From Budorcas taxicolor (taxonomy: Eukaryota > Chordata > Mammalia > Artiodactyla > Bovidae), in contig NC_068934.1 of NCBI RefSeq assembly GCF_023091745.1, positions 15,702,434-15,766,433 of the forward strand: a stretch of DNA of 64,000 nt. The letters run 5' to 3'. This document shows positions 10,751 through 22,994 of this stretch, piece after piece (within the stretch, counting starts at the first letter, position 1; the number at the start of each line of letters is the position of its first letter). The notes under the pieces were generated by a model. It made no database searches and was not told where the DNA came from. It saw only the letters and a program-made list of their open reading frames with translations. The translations under genes and the position numbers were made by a program.

Positions 10751-11371
10751 TTCTTTTGAATTAATTAGATGTTAAACATAAATTATATTTACTGAAGTAA
10801 ATCTTAGAAGGATTACATAACCTATCCAAATTTATTTCTAATGACAGTGTCCCATTCAGGATTGTGTGATCCAGATCCCATGCTCCCCCGTTTCATTTTT
10901 GACTCTGTTCAAGGTGAAATCCCCCTAGTGCAGTGCCCAGGAAGAAATTGCCTCTTCTGGTAATCATCTTATTTTCTCATATCAGTGAATGCTATGAAGC
11001 ACCAAGTATCTTCCTTCATTAAATCAGCTGCCAGAAAGTTTATTCTAATGTACATGTTCAACTACAGTAATTAGCTCATCATAGATACTTAATCCATATA
11101 TTTTCTTTCTTATAATGCTTTCCAATTTCTCAGTCACCTTTAAAATTAATTCACTGCTCTGATTCTATTTCATATTTAGTCTTATTATAAATAATCTAAA
11201 AGCTTTTCTTATGAGTAGTGAATAAGTAGCTTTTCATAAGAAAACATATAATTTAGAATCACTACATTTTCTTTAAAGATCTAAATTATTGCCTCTAAGG
11301 CAGAATCCATTAGTTTTTTCTTTTCTCTCACTTCCTAACTCTTTGTGTTTAGCATGGTTCTAAAATCAGTA
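10751..11371. other. AT-rich intergenic sequence
   Basis: No gene or clear repeat is seen. Confidence 0.4.
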
Positions 11372-11481
11372 AGTTCTCATAGCAAAGGAAAGAGTCAACA
11401 GATAATTGAAGAGAAAACCTATGAAATGTGAGAAAATATTTGCAAACCATATCTATTAAGGAATTAATATTCCAAATATAT

Positions 11482-11683
11482 GGGCTTCCCAGTTGGCTCA
11501 GTGGCAAAGAATCTTTCTGCCAATGCAGGAGATACAGGTTTGATTCCTGGATCAGGAAGATACCCTGGAGAAGGAAATGAAAACCCACTCCTGTTTTTGC
11601 CTGGGAAATTCCATGGACAGAGGAGTGTGATGGGCTACAGTCTGTGGAGTTGCAAAGAGTCAGATATGACTGAGCACACACAT
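11482..11683 (+). mobile_element. Bov-tA SINE in L1
   Basis: Full-length sense element from GGGCTTCCCAGTTGGCTCAG to AGATATGACTGAGCACAC. It is flanked by a 13-bp target duplication with one mismatch (11469-11481 and 11684-11696). Confidence 0.93.
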
Positions 11684-12104
11684 ATTCAAAATATATAAGG
11701 AACACAAATAACCCAATAGTACAATAAATCAAATACCCAATTAAGAAAAAGGTAAAGAACTTAGTAGATATTTCTCTAAAGACATACAAATGGTCAACAG
11801 GTATATGAAAGGTATTCAGCACCACTAATAGAAGAGAAATTAAATTTGAAACTATACAGTGAGATAGTATCTTACATCTTTTAGACTGGCTATTATCAAA
11901 AAGACAAAAGACAGCAAATTTTTATGAAGATATAGAGAACAGAAAACCCTTGTATACCCTTGGTGGGAATGTAAATTGGTATAGCCTTGATAGAAAACAT
12001 TTCATCAAAAAAAAATTTAAGCCAGAACTATAATATGATCCAGTAATCCCACTTCTAGATATATATCTAAAAGGAAATGGAATCAGTATCTTGAAGAGAT
12101 ATTT

Positions 12105-12186
12105 ATACTGTTGGCAAAAAAGTTGTTTGGGTTTCTCTGTAACATCTTATGGAAAAATCCAAATGAACTTTTTGGCCAGCCCAATA
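12105..12186. mobile_element. Palindromic mariner-type MITE
   Basis: About 82 bp that fold on themselves. The left arm (GTTGGCAAAAAAGTTGTTTG) is the reverse complement, with a few mismatches, of the right arm (TGAACTTTTTGGCCAGCC). TA is present at both outer ends. This is the layout of a short non-autonomous mariner derivative common in ruminants. It sits inside the L1 at 11.4-13.6 kb, between the phrases for the ORF2 end and ATTTACAATAGCC. Confidence 0.85.
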
Positions 12187-12587
12187 CTCTGCCATGCTCA
12201 TTGCAGCATTATTTACAATAGCCAAGATATGGAAACAATCTATGTATCTGTTGATGGATGAATGCATAAAGAAAATGATATATGTACATAATGAAAACAT
12301 ATATAAGGGAATATTTTTGAGTCTTAAATAAAAGAACATCATGCAATTCATGACAACATGGATGAAACTGAAAAACATTATGCTGAGTGAAATAAGCCCA
12401 ACATAGAAACATAAATACTGTATGATCTCTCTTAACATATGGAATCTAAAATAGTTGAACTCATAAAGGCAGATAAAAGGATCATTGCCAGAGCTCAGGA
12501 TTGGGAGAAGTAGGAAGATTTGGTCAAAGGGTAGAAAGTTTCATTTGTTCAGAAGGAAAAAGTTCTGGTGATCTAGTTTATAGCACA

Positions 12588-13350
12588 ATAAAGAGCCTCT
12601 TAATGAAGGTGAAAGAGGAGAGTGAAAAACTGGCTTAAAACTTAACATTCAAAAAAAACAAAAACAAAACTCAATATTCAAGAAACTAAGATCATGGCAT
12701 CTGGTCCCATCACTTCATGGCAAATAGATGGGGAAACAGTAGAAACAATGACAGACTTTATTTTGGGGCTCCAAAATCACTGTAGACAGTGACTGCAGCC
12801 ATGAAATTAAAAGATGCTTGCCCCTTGGAGGAGAAGCTATGACAAACCTAGACAGTGTGTTAAAAAGCAGAGACATCACTTTGCAGAAAAAAGTCTGTAT
12901 AGTCAAAGCTATGGCTTTTCCAGTAATCATGTATGGATGTGAGAGTTGGACCATAAAGAAGTCTGAGGACCAAAGAATTGATGCTTTTGAACTGTGGTGT
13001 TGGAGACGACACTTGAGAGTCCCTTGGACAGCAAGGAGACTGAAGTAGTCAATCCTAAAGGAAATTAGTCCTGAATATTTATTGGAAGGACTGATGCTGA
13101 AGCTGAAGCTCCAGTACTTGCCACCTGATGGGAATAGCTGACTCACTGGAAAAGATCCTGATGCTGGGAAAGAGTGAGGGCAGGAGGAGAAGGGGGTAAC
13201 AGAGGATAAGATGATTGGATGGCATCACTGACTCAGTAGACATGAGTTTGAGCAAACTCCAGGAGATAGTGAAGGACGTATTAGCCTGGCATGCTGCAGT
13301 TCATGGGGTTGCAGAGAGCTGGACATGACGACGAACTGAAAAGCAACAAC
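12588..13350 (+). mobile_element. BovB LINE, 5'-truncated, sense
   Basis: About 760 bp of BovB 3' end, from AAAGAGCCTCTTAATGAAGG to the tail near AACTGAAAAGCAACAAC. It is inserted in the L1, whose 3' UTR resumes immediately. An internal AAAAACAAAACTC A-rich insertion and frame breaks show it is dead. Confidence 0.93.
12818..13048 (+). pseudogene. BovB ORF2 C-terminal remnant
   Basis: A 76-aa open stretch reads as the part of BovB ORF2p after the reverse transcriptase (MTNLDSVLKSRDITL, then YGCESWTIKK and [18 protein letters not shown]). It ends at an in-frame stop shortly after TARR. No catalytic motif lies within it. Confidence 0.88.
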
Positions 13351-13603
13351 ATCTGTGGTTAATCATATGGCATATTGGAAATATTCTAAGAGAGTAGATT
13401 TGAAGTAGTCTTACAACAAAAATACCCAAATGTTACCTATGAAAGGTGATGGATATATTATTTAATTTAACTGTGGTAATCATGTCACAATATATGCATA
13501 TATCAAAATAGCATGTTGTGCACCTCAAAACATGTAATTTTTCTTTGTGAATTATAGTCCAATAAAGTTGGAAAAAATAGCTACTTTAAAAAAAAAAAAA
13601 TTC

Positions 13604-14577
13604 CGTGAGTTCTCAGTCTGAGATAAAACAGGTGTATGGAGTTGTCCTGGTAAAAATGTGTGTACTCCAGGTGCAGTTTTATTTTGAAGAATATGCCAAG
13701 TCAGTAATCACAAGCTTCTCAAGAATGAATCACCTTTTGAAAAATATGTTGAGCTATAAAAGGCCTTACATAAATACATGATTATCTTTCTATGTATGGA
13801 GAAGGCAGTGGGAGGCCAGGAGCAGATGATAGATCACACTGAGTTATTTAGGGGAAGCACTTGGCTCTCTTTCACCACAGCTCCTCTGAAGGCAGCTGAG
13901 GCCAATGTGATGAAGAATATTGTACATAATTGAGTATTCATATTTCCTCATAGTTTTAATTGTCTTTTTTCAGGATGAGGTTTGGCCTCTGTAATAATTT
14001 ATCTGACTAATAAATTTAAGTGTCATTAGGAAAGTGGGAGTAATTGTTTTAAACATTGCAAATATATATATATGTGTATATATATATATATCACTTTCAA
14101 AGACATTCTACAGTCCATATACAAAGAAAAGGGAAGGTGTAAAGAACCAAATGACAAGATTGAACCCAAGTTCAGCTAATTCATAGTTGGTTGGCTACTT
14201 AGCACATAGAAATAAACTCTCTGAGCCTTTGTTTACAAACATCTGAGATGGGAATGAAAACATATATTGCACTACTGTTATGAAGATTATATGATGCAGT
14301 GTGCATAAGAGCTTACCATCACAGAGTTACAGAGTACCTGTCACAGAGTTGTATTTGGATAGTAACTGTTTTCAGCTCTCTGGGTCACAGGGTGAAATTA
14401 ACATGAGCTAGTACGTTAAACCCATTTCTATAGCTAAGCATTGATTAGGTGATTGATTCATTGATTGATTCCTTAATGCATTCATTTTGATTGATTAATT
14501 TATTCATATAACAAGCACTGTTGTCCAGTACTCAATAGTGAATAAGCCTTTCTGTAAAATATAACCTCAGAAAATAA
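13604..14577. other. Intergenic; (TA)n and possible MIR
   Basis: A (TA)n tract lies at about 14060-14091. Phrases at 14215-14340 (CTCTGAGCCTTTGTTTACAA, then GTTATGAAGATTATATGATG) resemble the 5' half of a MIR. TGATTGATT repeats occur at 14450-14475. No gene is seen. Confidence 0.4.
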
Positions 14578-14637
14578 ACCAATACAGTATTGTAAAGTAA
14601 AATAAAGTAAAAATAAAAATTAAAAAAATAATAAAAT
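14578..14637 (+). mobile_element. Extreme 3' tip of bovid L1
   Basis: About 45 bp of the bovid L1 3' terminus plus A-rich tail (CCAATACAGTATTGTAAAGT). It is the reverse complement of the sequence at the L1 start near 4740. An extremely 5'-truncated insertion. Confidence 0.8.
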
Positions 14638-14987
14638 ATTACATGTATTATCTGGAAGAAGGTATGAGAAATTAGAGCACTACAATATATTCTATAAGAA
14701 CTCCCAGAAACAAAAATTGTGGCAGGATGTATATAGTAACAACAGGAAGTGAAAAAGTTGGGGTGTATTTGCACTGATGAATGATTGTATAAGCAGAATA
14801 AGATAGGGCAGGAGATAGGAAGCAAAGCCAAGAAGTAAATCTTACCTCAATGTTAGACCGAAAGCCTGTTGGTAGGATTCGATCTTTTCATTTATTTCAG
14901 CCATTCATTCAGTCATTTGCCTACCTTCCAATCTGCTTATTCTTCTTTTCATCCATCTCTCTATATCTACCAACTCATCAGTCTATC
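14638..14987. other. Intergenic sequence
   Basis: Nothing recognised. The 99-aa open frame at 14532-14831 overlaps the L1 tip on the opposite strand and shows no protein family. Confidence 0.4.
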
Positions 14988-14999
14988 CCATAAATACTT

Positions 15000-15371
15000 C
15001 AGTCAGTTCAGTTCGGTTGCTCAGTCATGTTCAACTCTTTGCGATCCTATGGACAGCAGTATGCCAGGCCTCCCTGTCCATCACCAACTCCTGGAACTTG
15101 CTCAAACTCTTGTCCACTGAGTCAGTGATGCCATCCAACCATCTCATCCTCTGTCATACCCTTTTCCTCCTGCCTCCAATCTTTCCCAGCATCAGGATAT
15201 TTTTCCAGTGAGCCAGCTCTTTGCATCAGGTGGGTAAATTATTGGAGCTTCAGTTTCAGCATCAGTACTTCCAATGAATATTCAGGACTGATTTCCTTTA
15301 GGAATGACTGGTTAGACCTCCTTGCAGTCCAAGGGACTCTCAAGAGTCTTCTCCAACACCACAGTTCAAAA
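15000..15371 (-). mobile_element. BovB LINE with perfect target duplication
   Basis: A 372-bp antisense BovB 3' end from CAGTCAGTTCAGTTCGG. It is bounded by a perfect 12-bp repeat CCATAAATACTT (14988-14999 and 15372-15383). A clean target-primed insertion, 5'-truncated. Confidence 0.95.
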
Positions 15372-15383
15372 CCATAAATACTT

Positions 15384-16964
15384 ATTAAACCTCTATTAGG
15401 TTCCAAGACTAAGACTGTAATGATAGGTCCTTTTCTTCAAAGACTTTAGAATGCAGTTGTATAATGCACATAGAGTAGATAATTTTAGAAAATTGTTTTA
15501 ATTTTAATAACATTTTATATATATTAGTGGTTATGAACCCATGGTTTGGCATCATAAAGACCTATCTAGACTTGAATCCCAGCTCTTCTACATAGTAAAT
15601 TTAAGCAAAGAAACTCATCTTTCTCAGTCACCATTTGTTTAGCTGTTGACCTCTGATTGTAATAGTGCATATTTCACAGAACTATTTCAAAGATAATGTA
15701 TGAGAAGCTTGATTCAATATTTGAAATGTCATCATGATGTTGGTTGAGGTAGAGTAACTAAATTGATCTTGGTGTGGAGATGCCAAGATATTCTCCAGAA
15801 TGACCCTTTAGAACTGTGTCCTAGAAGGGAGTAGACTTTTCCAGGTGACCAACCTGGGTATAGGAAAGATGGTCAGTAGGCAGATGGAATGACATTTGCA
15901 AAGCATTGTGGAAATTAAAGGATTGGATGTAAAAATTATATTGCACTTTGGCCCTTCTTTTTCAAAACCATATGTGGCAGAGCAAATAAAGAAAGCAAGA
16001 ATGTAAATAAAAGAAAGCACAGTCCAGAGAGAGAGAGGATAAGAGAGAAAGAGACATCCTAGAAATATGGACTTAACAGAGTTCTTCTGGCTGAGTAAAG
16101 GTGGTCTTTAGCAACTTCACAGGTTTAGAAGCTAACTTACATAAAATTAATGGCAATTATTATGAAAAGGAGGAAAAACTTCTATTTCAAGCAGTGAGTT
16201 TTCTGATTTGCTAAATGGAGTAAGAGAACATTAGATCTATTTAAAAGTTTTAGTGGGTTTAATTTTTTTCCCAAGCACATTAGTACCTCTTTTTTTAAAT
16301 AATATCTAATTAAATATAAGGTTTCTGATTCTTAGTGAACTGCAAAAAAATGTTAGCTCTTCTCTCTGGGATATATTGCACAGAATATATTGTACACAGA
16401 CAAGCAGAATATATCATTTGCTATTAGAGTGAAGCTCTTTTGATGGATCATAAAAATATATTTAAAATGTAGTTAAAGGAGAAGGATGACATCAAACATT
16501 TGTAAGTTCCTTGAGAGCAAATGTCTAATCCTGAATATTTACCACCAAATCTCTACCATAAGGCAGTGAAGTCTATAAATACGCACCGGGTGTTTAACTG
16601 TTCTGTTAAATTAAGATTTTTGAGGGTGGGAATATATTTTGATTTTTATAGTATCTGCAATTGTAATAGAAATTTATGAAGTTATATTTTATAATTGTAA
16701 TGTTTCTTACTTCTGAGGATATTAACTGTGATTCATGGTTACAGACTGCAATTTGAAGAACAATTCAAGTTAACCCTTTGTAGTATCAGACTTAGTGGCT
16801 CTCTTAATTCCTTGCAAATTTATTTATATATTTTCATTTATCAAATACTTGAGTTTCTACTATGCATCAAGGCAACATAGTGTATCTAAAAGTGTCAGAT
16901 ACAAATGAAGATATGGGCCCAACTTGCTCAAGGAAGATATAAAACAGGAGTACCAGAGAACTAT
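15384..16964. other. Mostly unique, with MIR 5' region at 15535-15735
   Basis: GACTTGAATCCCAGCTCTTC, CATTTCACAGAACTATTTC and AATAGTGCATAT-type phrases at 15535-15735 match a sense MIR. A GA-rich run lies at 16027-16054. The rest is AT-rich, with no gene seen. Confidence 0.45.
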
Positions 16965-17175
16965 GGGGATCTCCCTGGTAACTCAGTGGTAAAGAATCCA
17001 CCTGCCAATGCAAGAGATGTGGGTTCAACCCCTGGGTTGGGCAGATCCCCTGGAGAAGGAAATGGCAGCCTGCTCCAGCATTCTTGCCTGGGAAATCTCA
17101 TGGACAGAGGAGCCTGGCAGGCTAGAGTCCAAAGGAGAGCAAAGAGTCAGACACAACTTAGCAACTAAAACAACA
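16965..17175 (+). mobile_element. Bov-tA SINE
   Basis: Full-length sense element from GGGATCTCCCTGGTAACTC to GACACAACTTAGCAAC. A second, partial SINE follows 55 bp downstream in the same orientation. Confidence 0.92.
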
Positions 17176-17229
17176 GTAGATGGAAAGCTTTGTCACAAGG
17201 TGAAAATTGATGAGGCCTGTGAGAGGTCC

Positions 17230-17370
17230 TAGAGAAGGAAATGACTACCCACTCCAGTATTCTTGCCTGGAAAATCCTACAAACAGAGAAGCCTGGCAGA
17301 CTACAGTCCATGGATCACAAAGAGTCAGACACAACTGAGCAACGAAACCACTACCACCAAACCACCTCAA
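17230..17370 (+). mobile_element. Bov-tA SINE, 5'-truncated
   Basis: It starts at TAGAGAAGGAAATGACTACC, so the tRNA-like head is missing, and ends after ACTGAGCAACGAAACC. GAGAGGTCC occurs immediately before (17221-17229) and after (17371-17379), a 9-bp target duplication. Confidence 0.9.
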
Positions 17371-17564
17371 GAGAGGTCCAGATCAAATATGGGGCAGTTC
17401 ATTTATTTCTTGAACACAAGTATTCTCCACTCTTTAAGAAATCATGGACCTTCAATATTTATTTTTTCTTTTTTTGATCAGAAGAGAAAATAAGATCAAA
17501 AGGAATGAAGTCATGTTGGTTAATCAAGATCTCATAACATAAGTAGTCAAACTGCTCAACTCGA
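17371..17564. other. Intergenic sequence
   Basis: Nothing recognised apart from a T-rich stretch near 17460-17475. Confidence 0.4.
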
Positions 17565-17790
17565 TTAAGTGACTGAGCTCCTTTTATGTGCCAGCTATCT
17601 TGCTAATCACGTCACATGAATTGGCAAAATCAGTGAATTAAGTAGTTGCTTTGATGATTACCATTCACAGATAAGGATGCTGAGGGAAAGGGCAGCGGGA
17701 TAACTTCCACGAGTCCTCTCAGATTGCAAAAGCTAGATCCAGGACTGGTTTCTGTTATCACCATTCTCATTTATTATACTATCACACACA
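17565..17790 (+). repeat. MIR SINE
   Basis: CTTTTATGTGCCAGCTATCT, CATTCACAGATAAGGATGCT and AAGCTAGATCCAGGACTGG follow the order of the MIR 3' two thirds. Confidence 0.6.
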
Positions 17791-18780
17791 CCCACACAGA
17801 AAAGGCATGCTTCTTCCACTGGAAGACTGATAATTCAAATCCTCCATGGAAATGCCATCATAGACACACCTGCAGGGTGTCAAAGATGCTCTGAGAAGGG
17901 AAACCTATTCCAGAATGCATGTGGCCATAGGAGAGAAGGTGTAATCATACCTAAATCAACCTCCAGTTAACCTCCAAGGACCAATAGGCATTGGAGAGGA
18001 GAAGAACAGAAAGAAATATATGCTCAAAGATAGGCAGCCACATAAACCAAGCTAGCATTACAAAAACACACAAAAAAGCATGTCTTGAGGAAGCAACACA
18101 TATCGCAGAGCCTACCCCAACTCCCGGGCAAAACAGTCCCGAAAAGCCTCCGAAGTTGGAGGATTAGCATCTGGAAAAATCTAGAATGGAGGGAGAGCAC
18201 TGTGATATGTGAACATATAAAGTCCTTTAAATACTTTTTCTATGTTTGTTTAAGTGGATAATAACCCCATACCAAATCAAGACTGTAGTAAGTTTATTTA
18301 AAGTCTGAGTAATTGATTGATGTTTATTTACCACCCTTACTTCTTAGTATTTGCTAAAAAAAATTAAAGACATCTCATTCTCTCTCTCGTTCTCTCTGAC
18401 CTCAGTTCTCTCAAGCCTACAGAATTAAGGAGTGTTGTTCAAAGATTTTCCACTGCTTTCTTTATCTTTCTTCAGACTTCATTTAAATCTTACTCCTACA
18501 CTGTTATAATTTTGTCTTGTATTCTTATTTCAAATGTTTTGCTTTCTCTCTTTTTAAAAACTGTCTGCAAAGATAGAAATGACTTAGTTTCGTTGTAGAG
18601 GAATGAGAACACTCAGCTACGAAAGCTCTATTTACAAGACACTGCATCTGTGCTCCCAATATAAATGAGGAAACTCCCAAATGAAGATAAAATGCTACTA
18701 CAGATTAGAGTGACAAAACCATAGTAAGTGAGTGAAGCAGGGGTGGCTACAGCAGAGAGAAAGACATCTTGAATCCCTAG
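17791..18780. other. Intergenic; no gene seen
   Basis: Mixed-composition sequence with slightly more CpG at 18100-18165. A pyrimidine-rich TCTCTCTCTCGTTCTCTCTG lies near 18380. No known repeat recognised. Confidence 0.35.
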
Positions 18781-18945
18781 CTTCTCATTTTAATGATCGT
18801 TAAACTACCTTCTCCGAACATCAGTTTTTCATCTATAAACGGTGGATTATATTGGTACTCACAGGAGATTGTGTTGAGTTTTGGAGACATAACTCACATA
18901 AGACTTAGTGCAGTGCCTGGTGCATTAAAAGTGGTTACAAAATGC
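18781..18945 (+). repeat. MIR-like SINE
   Basis: CAGTTTTTCATCTATAAACG and ACTTAGTGCAGTGCCTGGTG keep MIR order (COOH-like 5' half and GTGCCTGG phrase). Confidence 0.55.
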
Positions 18946-20992
18946 TAGTCTGGACAGCTGGATAAGAGCCAGGTCATAGCAGATATTGTATAACTTGCTA
19001 AGAAATTGTACTTCGTTCTGTGAGCTGCATGACTCCATCTACAGGACTGAAGCAATGGGGAGCTGGGTCAGATATTTACTTAAGATGGATGACTCTGCCA
19101 AGTAAGCTGAAGGTAGTTTTGGAAGCATGCAAACCAGAAGCAGAAGTGGAGAGGAAAACATGAACCCAGCTGCATATTTAGTACATTTGCTCTGAGTGCA
19201 GATCACTCTGACTGATCACCTAAAATGCCAGTTTATGGCAAAGACAATGTTGGAAATTTTCAAACATCAGGCCTCTGTCTTAATAAAGGGTTGCTTTTAG
19301 CAGTTACTCTGAAAGACTGGTTTTAGTAATTCTGTGGCTTCCCTTAGGACTGTAGGTAGAATGAAGTTTTTTACTTAGAAATGTGCAAGGTGTAGCTTTT
19401 ACCTGAAGTGAATATAAAATTCTGCATGTCTCTGAAGGGCAGGCTATTACTCTAAGGGTACATAGAGATTCTGCGAAAAATTGATACCCTTTTCCCATCC
19501 AAAACCTCTGTGCACGGTCATACCACCGGTATTTTAATCTTGGAAAATGAATCCAAAAGGCAATGTATTGATGTGATTTTCTCTGTGTTAACCAGTATGC
19601 TTGGGGCATAGCCTTCATCACCAGTCTTATGGTAAAAATTCAATGAAATATGTGTATCTTTTGCTCTTCAGAGCAGTTAGAAGAATTGTAGGTCACCAAT
19701 GCCATGGGTAGCTGAGACACAGCAATATATTATTCATTATTCTAGTGTGTTTTGAAGTCAATGGACAAGACACCATTTAATTCTGGCTTTTACAATAGGT
19801 GTGTATCTTTTAAATTTAAAGTGCAATCTACATGCAATATCATTTTTACATATACATCTTGGAATTCAAAATGGATATACATTTTGAAGCCGTCACCACA
19901 GTAATTCTAGTTATCATCTGTTACCCTAGTTAACTAGTTATCATCTGTTACCCTACAAAGTTATTACAACATTATTGGTGCTATTTGCTGTGGTGTAAGG
20001 ACCACGTGCACTTGCCAGCCCTAGCCAAGGGCCAGGGCATGTTCTAACTCAGGAGCTGTTTGACTTTAGCAATGTGAAAGGAGGGTGCCACTGTCCTTTG
20101 CCCCATATTCAAGCTCACTAGCCTGTGGAGCATGTTAGGTTGGGAATGCAGCACTGGCATCTGCCACTGCCCCCATTTCTGGGGAGTCTTTCCACCATCC
20201 TGTGTCCCTCTGGCCAATTTTCTACTTTGTATCACATGCTCTAACAACCACACTAAGTATATTGGTAGAACTATGATTATATCTTGAGTCTTCTAATATC
20301 AACCGAAGCTTTTTATGCCCCATGTATAAATTATTTCAATAAAACTCTATTTGATAGAGTAAAAAAGTTATACATATTATATAGATAAATATAATATTCG
20401 ATATGTTATACAGATTTTAAAAAAATAGGAAGTTTTGATAAAGTCGTCTTGAAGCTAAGTAAAATGCACCCTCTCTAGGGCTCACCCTGATGCATTGTGA
20501 TTTAAATTTTATTTATTTATTTTTGAAGTGTAATATTGAAAGATGTTTCTCCCCATACTCAGTATTGCTGCCTAGAGGGAGCCACTTTAACTCTATTAGC
20601 TCATCTCATTATACGCTGTGATCATCAATTTCACATGGCCAAATGAAAAAATTACACTGCTAATTCTTGAGACACAAGTTTTAAATGTTGTTGACTTGTG
20701 TTGTGATAGATGAGGATTTATCACACTTCTACTTTCCTCATGTCTCAAGATGAAGGAGATTCTCAAATGGAACAAGGTGGTACAGGTCTCCTCCTGGGTC
20801 TTATCGCTACTTCATCACTTTCTCTTTTTGAATTCTTATGTTATTCATTTCCCTGATTCTCTCTTTTCTTTTCATTAAAATGAGGTAAACAGTACACTAA
20901 ATTCTATTTCCCCAATACTTCAATTCTCTGAAACTTTAATGTAGTGCCAAATCATATATAATCTTCCCAAATTCAAGTCCTCTCATTTTTAT
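18946..20992. other. Repeat-poor intergenic block
   Basis: About 2 kb in which I recognise no transposable element. It holds a 21-bp direct repeat at 19907-19927 and 19934-19954. The open frames at 19304-19621 and 20044-20253 have no recognisable domain or homologous phrase. Confidence 0.4.
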
Positions 20993-21305
20993 TCTTTTTT
21001 TTAATTGGAGTATAATTGCTTTATGATGGTGAGTTAGTTTCTGCTGTACAGTGGAGGGAATCATCCATGTGTGTACATACACCCTCTCTCTCTCGGACCT
21101 CCCTCCCACCCTGCTCCAGGCCACCCTTCCAGGTCACCACGGGGCACCAAGCGGAGCCCCCTGGGTTATACTGCAGGCTCTCAGTAGTACGTAGTCCACA
21201 CACGCTGGTGTGTGTATACGTCAATCCCAGTCTCCCAATTCATTCACTCCTTCACCCCGAGCTGTGTCCACACATTGATTCTCTATGCTTGCATCTCTGT
21301 CTGAT
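20993..21305 (-). mobile_element. L1 3' UTR fragment, antisense
   Basis: TTTTTTTAATTGGAGTATAA, AGTTTCTGCTGTACAGTGG, GACCTCCCTCCCACCCTGC and GGGTTATACTGCAGG follow the ruminant L1 3' UTR in antisense. The 158-aa plus-strand open frame at 21016-21492 is its shadow and not a gene. Confidence 0.75.
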
Positions 21306-22534
21306 TCACAAAGAACGAGGCATTGACCAGAACGTAAAAGTATTTTTTTCTCCTTTCATTCTGGATTCCACAACCTCAGTGTTCTACTCTCCAACAGTGA
21401 TGGTACCTCCTAGACAGAAATCAAACTGGATAGGTTGTCCCTTCTCACGACCTTCCCCTGTTTCTTTAGAGTCCTCAACCTCGATTCTTTAATGAGCCTA
21501 GCTCTGATTCTGTGGAATTCTCATGGTGCCTAACAGTGTTCCCCTTGGGAGATTAAGGAATGTCAGTACAAGTGCTTTTTAAGTTGATGTTAATCACTGT
21601 AGGCTGGCAAAGATGGAGCTGGTGATATTGTTGTTACCTTTGTAATTTGGTGCATGATTTCTCTAAAATTCAAAGCTCACACTCCAGCATAGGAACCATC
21701 TTCATACTTTCCCAAGGTCAACAATGTGGATTCTAATAGTACATTGAAGCCAAGTTCATGTCAACTTCAAATTTTCTACCTTAGACTAAAATTATGTGTT
21801 ATATTTTTTTCTGCTTCCTTCAAGGACTCAGTAGCATGATGCACCTGTATTTTCTTAAAACATTATGAGAAAAGGCAGAAGATTTGATAGCATCTTCAGT
21901 AAGTTAGTATTGGCTGTTGTGTATCATCTGATCTTCCCCTTAGAAAGGAGGAGATTTCCTGGGAGAAAATTCATGAAGATGTGCCTGGTTTGCTTTTAAA
22001 TGATTCAAAGGCTTGTTCTAAATAAATCTATCTGGAGAAAACTCTGGCTTGAAATCTGACCACCAATGGCTGGATTTGCTGTGATTTTTCTGAAAAATAT
22101 CCACTAACAAATAATAAATGCAGTGCTGCGGAATATTGAAGAAGGACTGGGGAATTCCTGTTGCTATCACTCAGTCCTTGTAATCCTCAAATCTCTGGAT
22201 TTCTGCCTGTCATGTTCTCAGTGGCTGGGTCAGTCACTGCTTGTTACAAATGGCCTGAGCTTTCAGCAAAGCCCTGGGGTGCCTGCACTGCTTTTGAGTT
22301 ACTGTCAGCTTTCTCCTTGCCAAGGTACATGCTGCCTATCTCCCCGTAAGCATTAGACCTTAACCAAAACTGCAGAGGAATGGCATAGCTTCCTTCCTTT
22401 GCAAGAAATGTTATCAGTACTAATGACCTTCTCAACTACTCCACCAAGTAAGACTGCTCTGCTTTGTTCCACAATTTCCATGGAGAAATATATATTTTTG
22501 CCATATAGTTATGAAAATAATCCTTACCCATACC
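21306..22534. other. Repeat-poor intergenic block
   Basis: No gene or family recognised. Overlapping short frames at 22123-22435 on both strands have no protein character. Confidence 0.4.
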
Positions 22535-22690
22535 GTATTTATATAGCGTATTTGCCAGGCACAATTCTATGATTTATGTTTTCTATCTCTAGTCCTCATA
22601 ATAATTATTATCCCCATCTACAGATGAAGAAATTGAAACTTGCATAGGAAAAATAACTTTCTCAAGGTCACATAGTCAGAAGCAGTCTTT
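22535..22690 (+). repeat. MIR SINE
   Basis: TTTGCCAGGCACAATTCTAT, AGTCCTCATAATAATTATTA, CATCTACAGATGAAGAAATT and CTCAAGGTCACATAGTCAG are a good sense match to the MIR order. Confidence 0.75.
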
Positions 22691-22994
22691 GAGAAGAACG
22701 GGTCAGTCTGGTCTCACGTGCTCTTCTTTTTCTATTACTCCTTTTTATTTTGATTCAGCTAAGGGAAAATTGATACAAAACAGGGGGCTTCAGTTTCATT
22801 TGGGAGTAAATCTCATTTGCAAAGAATTTGAGCGTCACTGTAATTATTCATCCATTCTCGCCATACCAGATGTATCAGCAATTGTACTAGGGGCTGAAGA
22901 TTAAATTAGCCATAACACTTGCCTTTAAAAAATAATCATAGTTTATTTGAGCATGGAGCCAGGGCTCACATGCTCTCACTAAATGATTTGTTTG

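Larger units (their letters stand above)
11372..13603 (+). mobile_element. Old L1 LINE 3' end, interrupted three times
   Basis: Sense L1 ORF2-end and 3' UTR phrases occur in three blocks. At 11372-11481: GAAAATATTTGCAAACCATA. At 11697-12587: TGGTCAACAGGTATATGAAA, CAGCATTATTTACAATAGCC, TGCTGAGTGAAATAAGCCCA. At 13351-13603: ATTGGAAATATTCTAAGAGA, GTGCACCTCAAAACATGTAA, ending in AATAAAG and a poly-A at 13588-13600. The blocks are separated by a SINE and a BovB, with a MITE inside the middle block. Confidence 0.85.

Noticed and set aside
21016..21492. 158-aa plus-strand open frame
   Set aside because: Lies mostly over antisense L1 3' UTR; there is no domain and no start context worth noting.
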